Shown here: positions 9,690-18,668 of the stretch, piece by piece
Layout of the letters: each line of letters begins with the position of its first letter
Numbering within the stretch: the stretch's first letter is position 1
The notes under the pieces: generated by a model
What the model saw: the letters and a program-made list of their open reading frames with translations, nothing else
The model's database searches: none
What the model was told of the DNA's origin: nothing
Assembly (NCBI RefSeq): GCF_000426345.1
Contig: NZ_AUFE01000035.1
Location: 1 to 64,000 of the forward strand
Source: Cupriavidus phytohabitans
Lineage (GTDB): Bacteria; Pseudomonadota; Gammaproteobacteria; Burkholderiales; Burkholderiaceae
Direction: 5' to 3'
Length of the DNA stretch: 64,000 bases
Position numbers and translations under genes: made by a program

Positions 9690-12600
9690 ATGAACGCCCC
9701 ACTCGTGCTCGACGCCAAGCTCGCCGCGCAGGACGCCCCGCCGCGCCTGCGTGAAATTCCTTATAACTACACGTCCTTCTCGGACCGCGAGATTGTCATC
9801 CGGCTGCTGGGCGAGGAAGCCTGGCGCATCCTGGACGAGTTGCGCAGCGAGCGCCGCACCGGCCGCTCCGCGCGCATGCTGTACGAGGTGCTGGGCGATA
9901 TCTGGGTGGTTCGCCGCAATCCCTACCTGCAGGACGACCTGCTGGAAAATCCCAAGCGCCGCCAGATGCTGGTCAGCGCGCTGCACCACCGCCTGAACGA
10001 GATCGAGAAGCGCCGCGCCGCCGACCGTGCCGAGCACGCCGAGCCCGCCGCCGAGGACCGTTCGCACCGCGTGGAGCAGCTGGTCGCCTTCGCCAAGCAG
10101 GCGATCGAGGACTTCAAGAACGAATTCGCCGCCGCCTACGACCTGCGCAAGCGCGCGCAGCGCGTGCTGGGCCGCGTTACGCAGAAGGACAACATCAAGT
10201 TCGATGGCCTGTCGCGCGTGTCGCACGTGACCGACGCCACCGACTGGCGGGTGGAATATCCGTTCGTGGTGCTGACCCCGGATACCGAGGAAGAGATCGC
10301 CGGCTTGGTCAAGGGCTGCTTCGAACTCGGCCTGACCATCATCCCGCGCGGGGGCGGCACCGGCTATACCGGCGGCGCCGTGCCGCTGACGCCGATGAGC
10401 GCGGTGATCAATACCGAGAAGCTGGAGCAGCTGGGGCCGGTCGAGCAGACCGACCTGCCGGGCGTGTCACACAAGGTCGCGACCATCTTCTCCGGCGCCG
10501 GCGTGGTGACGCGCCGCGTCGCCGATGCAGCCGACAAGGCTGGCCTGGTGTTCGCGGTCGACCCGACTTCGATCGACGCTTCGTGCATCGGCGGCAACGT
10601 GGCCATGAACGCCGGCGGCAAGAAGGCCGTGCTGTGGGGCACCGCGCTCGACAACCTGGCCTGGTGGCGCATGGTGGACCCGGAAGGCAACTGGCTGGAA
10701 GTCAGCCGGATGGACCACAACCTGGGCAAGATCCACGACGTGCCGGTGGCCACCTTCGAGCTGAAATGGTCGGACGGCAACCGCGCCCCGGGCGAGAAGG
10801 TGCTGCGCACCGAGACGCTCGCCATCGAAGGCCGCAAGTTCCGCAAGGAAGGCCTGGGCAAGGACGTCACCGACAAGTTCCTGGCCGGGCTGCCCGGCGT
10901 GCAGAAGGAAGGCTGCGACGGCATCATCACCAGCGCGCGCTGGATCCTGCACCGCATGCCGAAGTTCATCCGCACCGTGTGCCTGGAGTTCTTCGGCCAG
11001 GCGCGCGACGCCATCCCCAGCATCGTCGAGATCAAGGACTTCCTCGATGCGGAGACCAAAAAGCCCGGCGGCGCCATCCTCGCCGGCCTGGAGCACCTGG
11101 ACGAGCGCTACCTGCGCGCGGTCGGCTATGCCACCAAGAGCAAGCGCAACGCCTTCCCGAAGATGGTGCTGATCGGCGATATCGTCGGCGACGATGAAGA
11201 CGCCGTGGCGCGCGCCACCTCGGAAGTGATCCGCATGGCCAACGGCAAGAGCGGCGAAGGCTTTATCGCCGTCAGCCCCGAGGCCCGCAAGAAGTTCTGG
11301 CTCGACCGTTCGCGCACCGCCGCGATCGCGAAGCACACCAACGCCTTCAAGATCAATGAAGACGTGGTGATCCCGCTGAACCGCATGGGCGAGTACACCG
11401 ACGGCATCGAGCGCATCAATATCGAGCTGTCGATCAAGAGCAAGCTGCAGCTGGTCGATGCGCTGGAAGCGTTCTTCGCGCGCGGCAACCTGCCGCTGGG
11501 CCGCAGCGACGACGCCAACGAAATCCCCAGCGCCGAGCTGCTGGAAGACCGCGTGCAGCACGCGCTGACGCTGCTGCGCGAGATCCGCGCGCGCTGGCGC
11601 TATCTGCAAGACCACCTCGACACGCCGCTGGCGCAGGCCAAGGCCTCGCTGATCGGGCACGGGCTGGGCCTGCTGGGCCAGGAATTCGAAGCGCGGCTGC
11701 ACCTGCAGCCGGACGCCAGCGTGTTCCACCTGCTGCAGGATCGCACCATCCGCGTGTCGTGGAAGAACGAGATCCGCGCCGAGCTGCGCAAGATCTTCAA
11801 CGGCGGCGAGTTCAAGCCGATCCTGGACGAAGCCCAGAAGATCCACAAGCAGGTGCTGCGCGGCCGCGTCTTCGTGGCGCTGCACATGCACGCCGGCGAC
11901 GGCAACGTGCACACCAACATCCCGGTCAACTCCGACGACTACGACATGCTGCAGGACGCGCACCGCGCGGTGGCCCGCATCATGGACCTGGCGCGTTCGC
12001 TGGACGGCGTGATCTCGGGCGAGCACGGCATCGGCATCACCAAGCTTGAGTTCCTGACCGAGGAAGAGATCGGCGACTTCCGCGCCTACAAGCAGAAGGT
12101 CGACCCGCAGGGCCGCTTCAACAAGGGCAAGCTGCTGCCGGGCGCCGACCTGCGCAATGCCTACACGCCGTCGTTCGGCCTGATGGGGCATGAGTCGCTG
12201 ATCATGCAGCAGAGCGACATCGGCGCCATTGCCGAAAGCGTCAAGGATTGCCTGCGCTGCGGCAAGTGCAAGCCGGTGTGCGCCACGCACGTGCCGCGCG
12301 CCAACCTGCTGTACAGCCCGCGCAACAAGATCCTGGCGACCTCGCTGCTGGTCGAGGCCTTCCTGTACGAAGAGCAGACCCGCCGCGGCATCTCGGTCAA
12401 GCACTGGGACGAGTTCTCCGACGTGGCCGACCACTGCACCGTTTGCCACAAGTGCGTGACGCCGTGCCCGGTCAAGATCGACTTCGGCGACGTGTCGATG
12501 AACATGCGCAACCTGCTGCGCAAGATGGGGCAGAAGAAGTTCAACCCCGGCACCGCGGCGTCGATGTTCTTCCTCAATGCGACCAACCCCGAGACCATCA

Positions 12601-13664
12601 ACCTGACCCGCAAGGTCATGATCGACTGGGGCTACAAGGCGCAGCGCCTGGGCAACGAGGTGCTGAAGAAGCTGGCGAAGAAGCAGACCGCGCACCCGCC
12701 CGCGACCGTGGGCAAGCCGCCGGTGCGCGAGCAGGTGATCCACTTCATCAACAAGAAGATGCCGGGCAACCTGCCCAAGAAGACCGCGCGCGCGCTGCTC
12801 GACATCGAAGACAACGAGATCGTGCCGATCATCCGCGACCCGAAGGCGACCACGCCGGAATCGGAAGCGGTGTTCTACTTCCCGGGCTGCGGCTCGGAGC
12901 GGCTGTTCTCGCAAGTGGGGCTGGCCACGCAGGCGATGCTGTGGCACGTCGGCGTGCAGACCGTGCTGCCGCCGGGCTACCTGTGCTGCGGCTATCCGCA
13001 GCGCGGCAGCGGCCAGTACGACAAGGCCGAGAAGATCGTCACCGACAACCGCGTGCTGTTCCACCGCGTGGCCAACACGCTGAACTACCTCGACATCAAG
13101 ACCGTGGTGGTCAGCTGCGGCACCTGCTACGACCAGCTCGCCGGGTACGAATTCGAGAAGATCTTCCCCGGCTGCCGCATCATCGACATCCACGAGTACC
13201 TGCTCGAGAAGGGCGTCAAGCTGGAGGGCGTGACCGGTACGCGCTACATGTACCACGACCCCTGCCACACGCCGATCAAGACCATGGATCCGACCAGGCT
13301 GGTCAACGACCTGATGGGCGGCAACCCCGGGCTGGGCAAGATCGAGAAGAACGAGCGCTGCTGCGGCGAGTCGGGCACGCTGGCGGTGACGCGTCCTGAC
13401 ATTTCGACGCAGGTCCGCTTCCGCAAGGAAGAGGAAATGACCAGGGGCGCCGACAAGCTGCGTGCCGACGGTTTCACCGGTGACGTCAAGATCCTGACCA
13501 GCTGCCCGTCGTGCCTGCAGGGCCTGTCGCGCTACAAGGAAGATGCGTCGGTGCAGGCGGATTACATCGTGATCGAGATGGCGAAGCACCTGCTGGGCGA
13601 GAACTGGATGCCTGAGTACGTGGCGAAGGCCAACGCGGGTGGCATCGAGCGGGTGCTGGTGTAA
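9690..13664 (+). CDS. Giant FAD-linked oxidase / iron-sulfur (CCG domain) oxidoreductase, DUF3683-type
   Basis: A 1324-aa fusion. An N-terminal region of about 180 residues (DUF3683-like) precedes a PCMH-type FAD-binding domain with IIPRGGGTGYTGGAV near residue 220. Next comes an FAD-oxidase C-terminal domain of the GlcD/D-lactate dehydrogenase type (HMHAGDGNVHTNIPV near 735). A ferredoxin-like module follows with CLRCGKCKPVCATHVP near 853 and CTVCHKCVTPCPVKI near 915. At the end are two CCG cysteine domains (FYFPGCGS...CCGYPQ near 1061-1108; CCGESGTL near 1223). It resembles glycolate oxidase GlcD plus GlcF, or a D-2-hydroxyacid dehydrogenase, in a single chain. The substrate is probably a 2-hydroxyacid such as D-lactate; this is inferred. 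There is no nearby transporter or regulator to help. Confidence 0.85.
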   Translation: MNAPLVLDAKLAAQDAPPRLREIPYNYTSFSDREIVIRLLGEEAWRILDELRSERRTGRSARMLYEVLGDIWVVRRNPYLQDDLLENPKRRQMLVSALHHRLNEIEKRRAADRAEHAEPAAEDRSHRVEQLVAFAKQAIEDFKNEFAAAYDLRKRAQRVLGRVTQKDNIKFDGLSRVSHVTDATDWRVEYPFVVLTPDTEEEIAGLVKGCFELGLTIIPRGGGTGYTGGAVPLTPMSAVINTEKLEQLGPVEQTDLPGVSHKVATIFSGAGVVTRRVADAADKAGLVFAVDPTSIDASCIGGNVAMNAGGKKAVLWGTALDNLAWWRMVDPEGNWLEVSRMDHNLGKIHDVPVATFELKWSDGNRAPGEKVLRTETLAIEGRKFRKEGLGKDVTDKFLAGLPGVQKEGCDGIITSARWILHRMPKFIRTVCLEFFGQARDAIPSIVEIKDFLDAETKKPGGAILAGLEHLDERYLRAVGYATKSKRNAFPKMVLIGDIVGDDEDAVARATSEVIRMANGKSGEGFIAVSPEARKKFWLDRSRTAAIAKHTNAFKINEDVVIPLNRMGEYTDGIERINIELSIKSKLQLVDALEAFFARGNLPLGRSDDANEIPSAELLEDRVQHALTLLREIRARWRYLQDHLDTPLAQAKASLIGHGLGLLGQEFEARLHLQPDASVFHLLQDRTIRVSWKNEIRAELRKIFNGGEFKPILDEAQKIHKQVLRGRVFVALHMHAGDGNVHTNIPVNSDDYDMLQDAHRAVARIMDLARSLDGVISGEHGIGITKLEFLTEEEIGDFRAYKQKVDPQGRFNKGKLLPGADLRNAYTPSFGLMGHESLIMQQSDIGAIAESVKDCLRCGKCKPVCATHVPRANLLYSPRNKILATSLLVEAFLYEEQTRRGISVKHWDEFSDVADHCTVCHKCVTPCPVKIDFGDVSMNMRNLLRKMGQKKFNPGTAASMFFLNATNPETINLTRKVMIDWGYKAQRLGNEVLKKLAKKQTAHPPATVGKPPVREQVIHFINKKMPGNLPKKTARALLDIEDNEIVPIIRDPKATTPESEAVFYFPGCGSERLFSQVGLATQAMLWHVGVQTVLPPGYLCCGYPQRGSGQYDKAEKIVTDNRVLFHRVANTLNYLDIKTVVVSCGTCYDQLAGYEFEKIFPGCRIIDIHEYLLEKGVKLEGVTGTRYMYHDPCHTPIKTMDPTRLVNDLMGGNPGLGKIEKNERCCGESGTLAVTRPDISTQVRFRKEEEMTRGADKLRADGFTGDVKILTSCPSCLQGLSRYKEDASVQADYIVIEMAKHLLGENWMPEYVAKANAGGIERVLV

Positions 13665-13691
13665 GACCCGCTGACTCTTCCTGCTGGTTTG

Positions 13692-13735
13692 CTCCCCTCT
13701 CCCCCAACCCCTCTCCCGCAGGCGGGAGAGGGGAG
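13692..13735. repeat. GC-rich palindromic repeat, copy 2
   Basis: A CCCCTCTCCCGC stem (13708-13719) with its complement at 13722-13733, preceded by a partial duplicate of the left arm (CTCCCCTCTCCC at 13692). It lies in the 102-bp gap between the giant oxidoreductase and the HIT gene. It could end the upstream transcript, but no T-run follows. Confidence 0.8.
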
Positions 13736-13766
13736 ACAACACTCAGCGTGAAAGGTAGCGCGCCGC

Positions 13767-14204
13767 ATGATCAAGAGTCCCAACTGCCCCCTTTGCGAAA
13801 CCGACGGCGGCGAACTCATCTGGATGGGCGACCGCGCCCGCCTGATCCTGGTCGAGCATGACCGCTTTCCCGGTTTCTGCCGCATCGTCTGGAACGACCA
13901 CGTGGCCGAGCTGACCGACCTGGACGAGGCCGACCAGGCCTGGCTGATGCGGCTGGTGGCGCGCGTGGAGCGCGTGGTGCGCGAGGTGATGGCGCCCGAC
14001 AAGGTCAACCTGGCGGCGTTCGGCAACATGGTGCCGCACCTGCACTGGCACATCATCCCGCGCTACCGCTGGGACACGCATTTCCCCGAGGCAATCTGGG
14101 CGGCGCCGCAGCGCGCGGCGGACAGCGTGCGTATGCAGGAGCTGGCCGGCCGGCTGCCGGCGCTGCGCACGGCACTTTCGCTGATCGAAGCTGACGACGC
14201 CTGA
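13767..14204 (+). CDS. HIT family protein
   Basis: A 145-aa histidine-triad protein. The triad is visible as HLHWHIIPR near residues 92-100, the usual HxHxHxx active site for nucleotide monophosphate hydrolysis or transfer. An N-terminal CPLC pair (residues 7-10) may bind metal, as in many HIT proteins. Proteins of this type hydrolyse phosphoramidates or dinucleotides; the substrate here is not known. It lies 24 to 132 bp from neighbours on the same strand and is followed by an ABC exporter gene that shows no functional link. Confidence 0.9.
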   Translation: MIKSPNCPLCETDGGELIWMGDRARLILVEHDRFPGFCRIVWNDHVAELTDLDEADQAWLMRLVARVERVVREVMAPDKVNLAAFGNMVPHLHWHIIPRYRWDTHFPEAIWAAPQRAADSVRMQELAGRLPALRTALSLIEADDA

Positions 14205-14336
14205 AGGGGGGCGCGGAACCCGCGCCGGCCCGTAACCGTCTGAATGCTGTTGCCGCCGCGGTCGCGCCCGCGCGCCGCGGCACGAGAACAACAAGCCCGG
14301 CCACGCATCCCGCTGGCGGGCCAGAAAGCTGCCGCT

Positions 14337-16202
14337 ATGTCCTCGACCCCCACTTCCGTCACCGTACCGGGCCCGGCCGTTCCCGCCAAGGCCCTCAAGA
14401 TCCAGAGCCGGCTGCGCATGGCCGCGACCTGGGCGCTGATCAAGCCCTACTGGAAATCCGACGACCGCATCGCCGGCCTCGGCCTGCTCGCGCTGGTGGT
14501 CGTGCTCAACCTGGGCATCGTCTATATCAACGTGCTGCTCAACGAGTGGAACCGCGTGTTCTACAACGCGCTGGAGCAGCGCGACTACGCCTCGTTCAAG
14601 GTGCTGCTGCTGCGCTTCTCGTGGATAGCGGCATTCTTCATCGTGGCGGCGATCTCGCGCCAGTACTACACCATGATGCTGCAGATGCGCTGGCGTACCT
14701 GGATGACGGGCCGCTTCATGGGCCACTGGCTTGGGCACCAGGCCTACTACCGCATCGAACAGACCCGCGCCACCGACAACCCCGACCAGCGGATTGCCGA
14801 CGACCTGCGCCTGTTCACCGACGGCGCGCTGTCGCTGTCGCTGGGGCTGCTCAACTCGGTGGTGACGCTGCTGTCCTTCGTCGGCATCCTGTGGGCGGTG
14901 TCGGGGCCGATCAGCTTTGCGCTGGGCGGCAGGGAATGGACCATCCCCGGCTACATGGTCTGGTTCGCGGCCGGCTATGCGGTGATCGGCTCGCTGGTGG
15001 CGCATCTGGTAGGGCGCCCGCTGATCGGGCTGAACTTCCAGCAGGAACAGTACGAAGCGGATTTCCGTTTCACGCTGGTGCGCCTGCGCGAGAACAGCGA
15101 GCCGGTGGCGCTGTACCGCGGCGAGCCGACCGAGCAGGCCGGCCTGCGCGCGCGCTTCGACCGCATCCGCGCCAACTGGAACCAGCTGATGCGCTATACG
15201 CGGCGGCTGACCTTCGTCAGTTCCGGCTATGCGCAGTTCGCCATCATCTTCCCGATCCTGGTGGCGGCGCCGCGTTACTTCGCCGGCAAGATGACGCTGG
15301 GCGGGCTGATGCAGACCAGCTCCGCGTTCGGGCAGGTGCAGGGGGCGCTGTCGTGGTTCGTCGACAGCTATGCCACGCTGGTGGGCTGGAAGGCCGCGGC
15401 CAACCGACTGATCGATTTCCAGGAGGCCATCCGCGTGGCCGAACGCCAGGACCTGGCCCCCGGCGGCACGCGCGACGTCGAGGTCGAGCATACCGGCAAG
15501 GCGGAGCAAGGCATCGTGATCGACGGCCTCGCGCTGGCGCTGCCGGTACGCGCCGCGCGCGGCAGCGCCGTCGGCCAGCGCCCGCTGGTGGCGCCGTTTT
15601 CGCTGTCGGTCGCGCCGGGAGAGCGCTGGCTCGTCAGCGGCCCGTCCGGCTGTGGCAAGAGCGTGCTGTTCCGCGCGCTCGCCGGGATCTGGCCGTATGG
15701 CAGCGGCACCGTGACCATGCCCGCGGGCAAGCGCATGCTGTTCCTGCCGCAGCGCAGCTACCTGCCGATCGGCACCCTTGCCGACGCGCTGGCTTACCCG
15801 GATGCCGGCACCGAGCACAGCTCGGAATCCCTGCAGGCGGCGCTGCGCCAGGCGCGGCTGGCCGCGTTGACGGACCAGCTCGACGTGTTCGACAACTGGT
15901 CGCTGCGGCTGTCTCCGGGCGAGCAGCAGCGGCTGGCGTTCGCGCGCGCGCTGCTGCAGAAGCCCGACTATCTGTTCCTGGACGAGGCCACCAGCGCGCT
16001 CGACGAGGACACCGAAGGCGCGATGTACCGATTGATCGTCGAGTCGCTGCCGGACGCAGCCATCGTCAGTATTGCGCACCGCAGCACGGTGGCGGCCTTC
16101 CATGGCCGGCGCCTGCGCTATGTGCCGCAGGATGGGGAGGCCGCGCGGGCTGCGCAAGCCGGCGAGCCTGGGGTAAGCTATCGGGTCGTAAGCGAAGCGT
16201 GA
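14337..16202 (+). CDS. ABC transporter, fused permease/ATPase (YddA/SbmA-like)
   Basis: A 621-aa half-transporter of the ABC_membrane_2 type. The transmembrane domain spans about residues 35-330. It opens with PYWKSDDRIAGLGLLALVVV, close to the YddA/SbmA/BacA pattern. The C-terminal ATPase domain has Walker A GPSGCGKSVLFRALAG, the signature LSPGEQQRLAFARALL and Walker B YLFLDEATSALDED. The start is taken at the ATG at 14337; the frame is open to 14244 but that segment is low-complexity and starts poorly. The family includes peptide and vitamin B12 transporters; the cargo cannot be assigned. Confidence 0.85.
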   Translation: MSSTPTSVTVPGPAVPAKALKIQSRLRMAATWALIKPYWKSDDRIAGLGLLALVVVLNLGIVYINVLLNEWNRVFYNALEQRDYASFKVLLLRFSWIAAFFIVAAISRQYYTMMLQMRWRTWMTGRFMGHWLGHQAYYRIEQTRATDNPDQRIADDLRLFTDGALSLSLGLLNSVVTLLSFVGILWAVSGPISFALGGREWTIPGYMVWFAAGYAVIGSLVAHLVGRPLIGLNFQQEQYEADFRFTLVRLRENSEPVALYRGEPTEQAGLRARFDRIRANWNQLMRYTRRLTFVSSGYAQFAIIFPILVAAPRYFAGKMTLGGLMQTSSAFGQVQGALSWFVDSYATLVGWKAAANRLIDFQEAIRVAERQDLAPGGTRDVEVEHTGKAEQGIVIDGLALALPVRAARGSAVGQRPLVAPFSLSVAPGERWLVSGPSGCGKSVLFRALAGIWPYGSGTVTMPAGKRMLFLPQRSYLPIGTLADALAYPDAGTEHSSESLQAALRQARLAALTDQLDVFDNWSLRLSPGEQQRLAFARALLQKPDYLFLDEATSALDEDTEGAMYRLIVESLPDAAIVSIAHRSTVAAFHGRRLRYVPQDGEAARAAQAGEPGVSYRVVSEA

Positions 16203-16294
16203 TGCGGCGCGAGGCGGCGCCTGGGGCGCCGCTCGCTCATGCCGCCGCGCCGGATTTCCCCCTACAGAGCGCCCGTGACGGGGCCGCGATCATC

Positions 16295-16720
16295 ATGGCT
16301 GGCCTGGAAAAAGACACTCCCCATCCCACCGCACTGACCGTCCATACGCAATCACGCGTGCTGGAGGTCGGCTTCGACAATGGCCGCAGCTTCCGCCTGC
16401 CGTTCGAGCTGCTGCGCGTGTATTCGCCATCTGCGGAAGTGCAGGGCCATGGCCCCGGGCAGGAAATCCTGCAGACCGGCAAGCGCGACGTCGGCATCGG
16501 TGCCGTCGAGCCGGTGGGCAACTACGCCATCCAGATCCGCTTCACCGACGGCCACGACACCGGCATCTATTCGTGGGAATTGCTGTACCGGCTGGGCGAC
16601 CAGCAGGACGCGCTGTGGCAGGACTACCTGAAGCGGCTGGAAGCAGCCGGCGTCGATCGCGATACCCCCATGCCTGGCGCCGGCGCGGCCGGCGGCCACG
16701 GTTGCGGCCACCACCATTGA
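16295..16720 (+). CDS. DUF971 family protein with His-rich tail
   Basis: A 141-aa protein of the DUF971 family, the small domain also found at the N-terminus of gamma-butyrobetaine hydroxylase. Conserved features are LEVGFDNGRSFRLPFELLRV near residue 22 and the GNYAIQIRFTDGHDTGIYSW segment. In bacteria such proteins often sit near iron-sulfur or ubiquinone genes, and here ubiE follows after 30 bp, so the two may be co-transcribed. The C-terminus ends in GHGCGHHH, which could bind a metal. The function is not known. Confidence 0.85.
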   Translation: MAGLEKDTPHPTALTVHTQSRVLEVGFDNGRSFRLPFELLRVYSPSAEVQGHGPGQEILQTGKRDVGIGAVEPVGNYAIQIRFTDGHDTGIYSWELLYRLGDQQDALWQDYLKRLEAAGVDRDTPMPGAGAAGGHGCGHHH

Positions 16721-16750
16721 GCCGCCCCCGACCACCCTGGAGTCTGAGAA

Positions 16751-17482
16751 ATGAGTGAAACCCACTTCGGGTTTGAGAAAGTCGACGAAACGGAAAAAGC
16801 CGGCAAGGTCGCCGGCGTGTTCCATTCGGTGGCGAGCAAGTATGACGTCATGAACGACCTGATGTCGGGCGGCATGCACCGGCTGTGGAAGATGTTTACC
16901 ATCGCCCAGGCCAATGTGCGGCCCGGCCACAAGGTGCTGGATATCGCCGGTGGCACCGGCGACCTGGCCAAGGCGTTCGCGAAGCAGGCCGGCCCGACCG
17001 GCCAGGTCTGGCTGACCGACATCAACGAGTCGATGCTGCGCGTCGGGCGCGACCGGCTGCTGAACAAGGGCATCATCACGCCGGTGGCGCTGTGCGACGC
17101 CGAGAAGATCCCGTTCCCCGACAACTACTTCGACCTGGTCACGGTGGCCTTCGGCCTGCGCAACATGACGCACAAGGAGGCCGCGCTGGCCGAGATGCGC
17201 CGCGTGGTCAAGCCGGGCGGCAAGGTCATGGTGCTGGAGTTCTCCAAGGTGTGGAAACCCCTGGAGAAGGCGTACGACGTCTATTCTTTCAAGGTACTGC
17301 CCTGGCTGGGCGAGCGCGTGGCAGGGGACGCTCCCAGCTATCGCTATCTCGCGGAATCGATCAGAATGCATCCAGACCAGGTTTCACTTGTACGCTTAAT
17401 GGAACATGCGGGCCTGGAGAATGTCGAATACTTCAATCTGACGGCCGGAGTGGTGGCGCTCCACGTCGGGCGGAAGTATTAA
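16751..17482 (+). CDS. ubiE: Ubiquinone/menaquinone C-methyltransferase UbiE
   Basis: A SAM-dependent C-methyltransferase of ubiquinone synthesis (2-polyprenyl-6-methoxy-benzoquinol to its methylated form). The 243-aa length is normal. Family landmarks are HSVASKYDVMNDLMSGGMHR near residue 26, the SAM motif VLDIAGGTGDLAKAF near residue 63 and the FGLRNMTHKEAAL segment. It opens a run of quinone-related genes with ubiJ and ubiB. A Tim44-like gene and an intrinsic terminator lie between ubiE and ubiJ, so ubiJB probably has its own promoter or receives read-through. Confidence 0.96.
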   Translation: MSETHFGFEKVDETEKAGKVAGVFHSVASKYDVMNDLMSGGMHRLWKMFTIAQANVRPGHKVLDIAGGTGDLAKAFAKQAGPTGQVWLTDINESMLRVGRDRLLNKGIITPVALCDAEKIPFPDNYFDLVTVAFGLRNMTHKEAALAEMRRVVKPGGKVMVLEFSKVWKPLEKAYDVYSFKVLPWLGERVAGDAPSYRYLAESIRMHPDQVSLVRLMEHAGLENVEYFNLTAGVVALHVGRKY

Positions 17483-17543
17483 GAATACTTGAAATTGCCA
17501 TGCTCGCCCAAATATGGGTGAATCTGACAGGGGATAACAGCAT

Positions 17544-18527
17544 ATGTCGTCAATTCGTGGAAAATTCCTGGTGGGGTCGCTGGTCACGGCGCTAGCCTTC
17601 GGGATGGCGTTCGACGCCGAGGCCAAGCGCATGGGCGGCTCGCGCAGCATTGGCAAGCAGTCTGAATCGGTGACGCAGCGCCAGCAGACGCAGCCCACCT
17701 CGCCCACGCAGCAAGCGCAGCAACCTGCACAGCAGGCGGCACCGGCCACGGCCGGGGCTGCCGGCGCGGCAGCGGCCGCGGCGCCCAAGCGTAACTGGGG
17801 CGGCATCCTGGGCGGCATCGCCGCCGGCCTGGGTATCGGCTGGCTGCTGTCGCACTTGGGCCTGGGCGGCGCGGCGCTGAGCTTCCTGTCCAACCTGATC
17901 CTGATCGCGATCGTCGCCTTCGCGGTGATGTGGCTGATCCGCAAGTTCCGCGGTGGCAGCCAGCGCAGCCAGCAGCCGGCGTATGCAGGCGCGGCAGGTG
18001 CCGGCAATGCCGGCGGCATGGGCCGCAGCGCCGAGCCGATGCTGCGCCAGCCGCTGAGCACGCCGGAGAGCACGCCGGCAGCCACCCCGATGATGCAGGG
18101 CGCCGCAGCCGCGCCGGTCGCGGCGGGTGCCGTGGCCCAGCAGCCCTGGGGCGTGCCGGCCGATTTCGATACCGAAAACTTCCTGCGCAACGCCAAGGTC
18201 CACTTTGTGCGCCTGCAGGCAGCCTGGGACGCCGGCAACCTCGACGACATCCGCGAATTCACCACGCCGGAAATGTTCGCCGAGATCAAGATGGACCTGT
18301 CCGAGCGCGGCGCCGAGGTCAACAAGACCGACGTGGTCACGCTGGAAGGCCAGTTGCTCGGCATCGAGTCGACGCCGGCCCAGCATATCGCCAGCGTTCG
18401 CTTCTCCGGCATGATCCGAGAGAAGGCCGGCGAGGCGGCGCAGCCGTTCGCCGAGGTCTGGAACCTGGCCAAGCCGGCGACCGGCACCGGCGGCTGGCTG
18501 CTCGCCGGCATCCAGCAGGAGTCGTGA
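17544..18527 (+). CDS. Tim44-like domain membrane protein
   Basis: A 327-aa protein. An N-terminal signal or anchor (residues 1-26, SLVTALAFGMAFDAEA) is followed by a Q/T/A-rich stretch. Two hydrophobic segments come next (about residues 90-133: ILGGIAAGLGIGWLLSHLGL and the following helix). A second low-complexity linker leads to a C-terminal Tim44/MRPL45-type domain (about residues 205-327) starting FDTENFLRNAKVHFVRLQAA. In mitochondria Tim44 tethers Hsp70 to the translocon; the role of bacterial homologues is not settled. It lies 61 bp after ubiE. A strong terminator follows. Confidence 0.85.
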   Translation: MSSIRGKFLVGSLVTALAFGMAFDAEAKRMGGSRSIGKQSESVTQRQQTQPTSPTQQAQQPAQQAAPATAGAAGAAAAAAPKRNWGGILGGIAAGLGIGWLLSHLGLGGAALSFLSNLILIAIVAFAVMWLIRKFRGGSQRSQQPAYAGAAGAGNAGGMGRSAEPMLRQPLSTPESTPAATPMMQGAAAAPVAAGAVAQQPWGVPADFDTENFLRNAKVHFVRLQAAWDAGNLDDIREFTTPEMFAEIKMDLSERGAEVNKTDVVTLEGQLLGIESTPAQHIASVRFSGMIREKAGEAAQPFAEVWNLAKPATGTGGWLLAGIQQES

Positions 18528-18578
18528 TGCCGCGCCTCCGTGGCGAGTGATGCGCCCGGGGGAGTAGCTTAGAATGGA

Positions 18579-18612
18579 GGCCCACGTGAAAACGTGGGCC
18601 TTTTTTGTTTTT
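18579..18612 (+). terminator. Intrinsic terminator after the Tim44-like gene
   Basis: A 9-bp perfect stem (GGCCCACGT, 18579-18587) with a GAAA loop and complement to 18600, followed by TTTTTT. It ends the ubiE-tim44 transcript 57 bp before ubiJ, suggesting that ubiJ-ubiB is a separate or attenuated unit. Confidence 0.92.
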
Positions 18613-18668
18613 GGGCGCCCGGCGTGCAACCTCGCCGGATGCCTCACCGCCAGCCAACCCGCGCTGCC

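Noticed and set aside
10467..13742. Very long open frame (over 1000 codons) on the minus strand opposite the giant oxidoreductase
   Set aside because: It is the mirror of a GC-rich coding gene. The plus strand has clear domains and motifs; the minus-strand product is low-complexity with no recognisable family.
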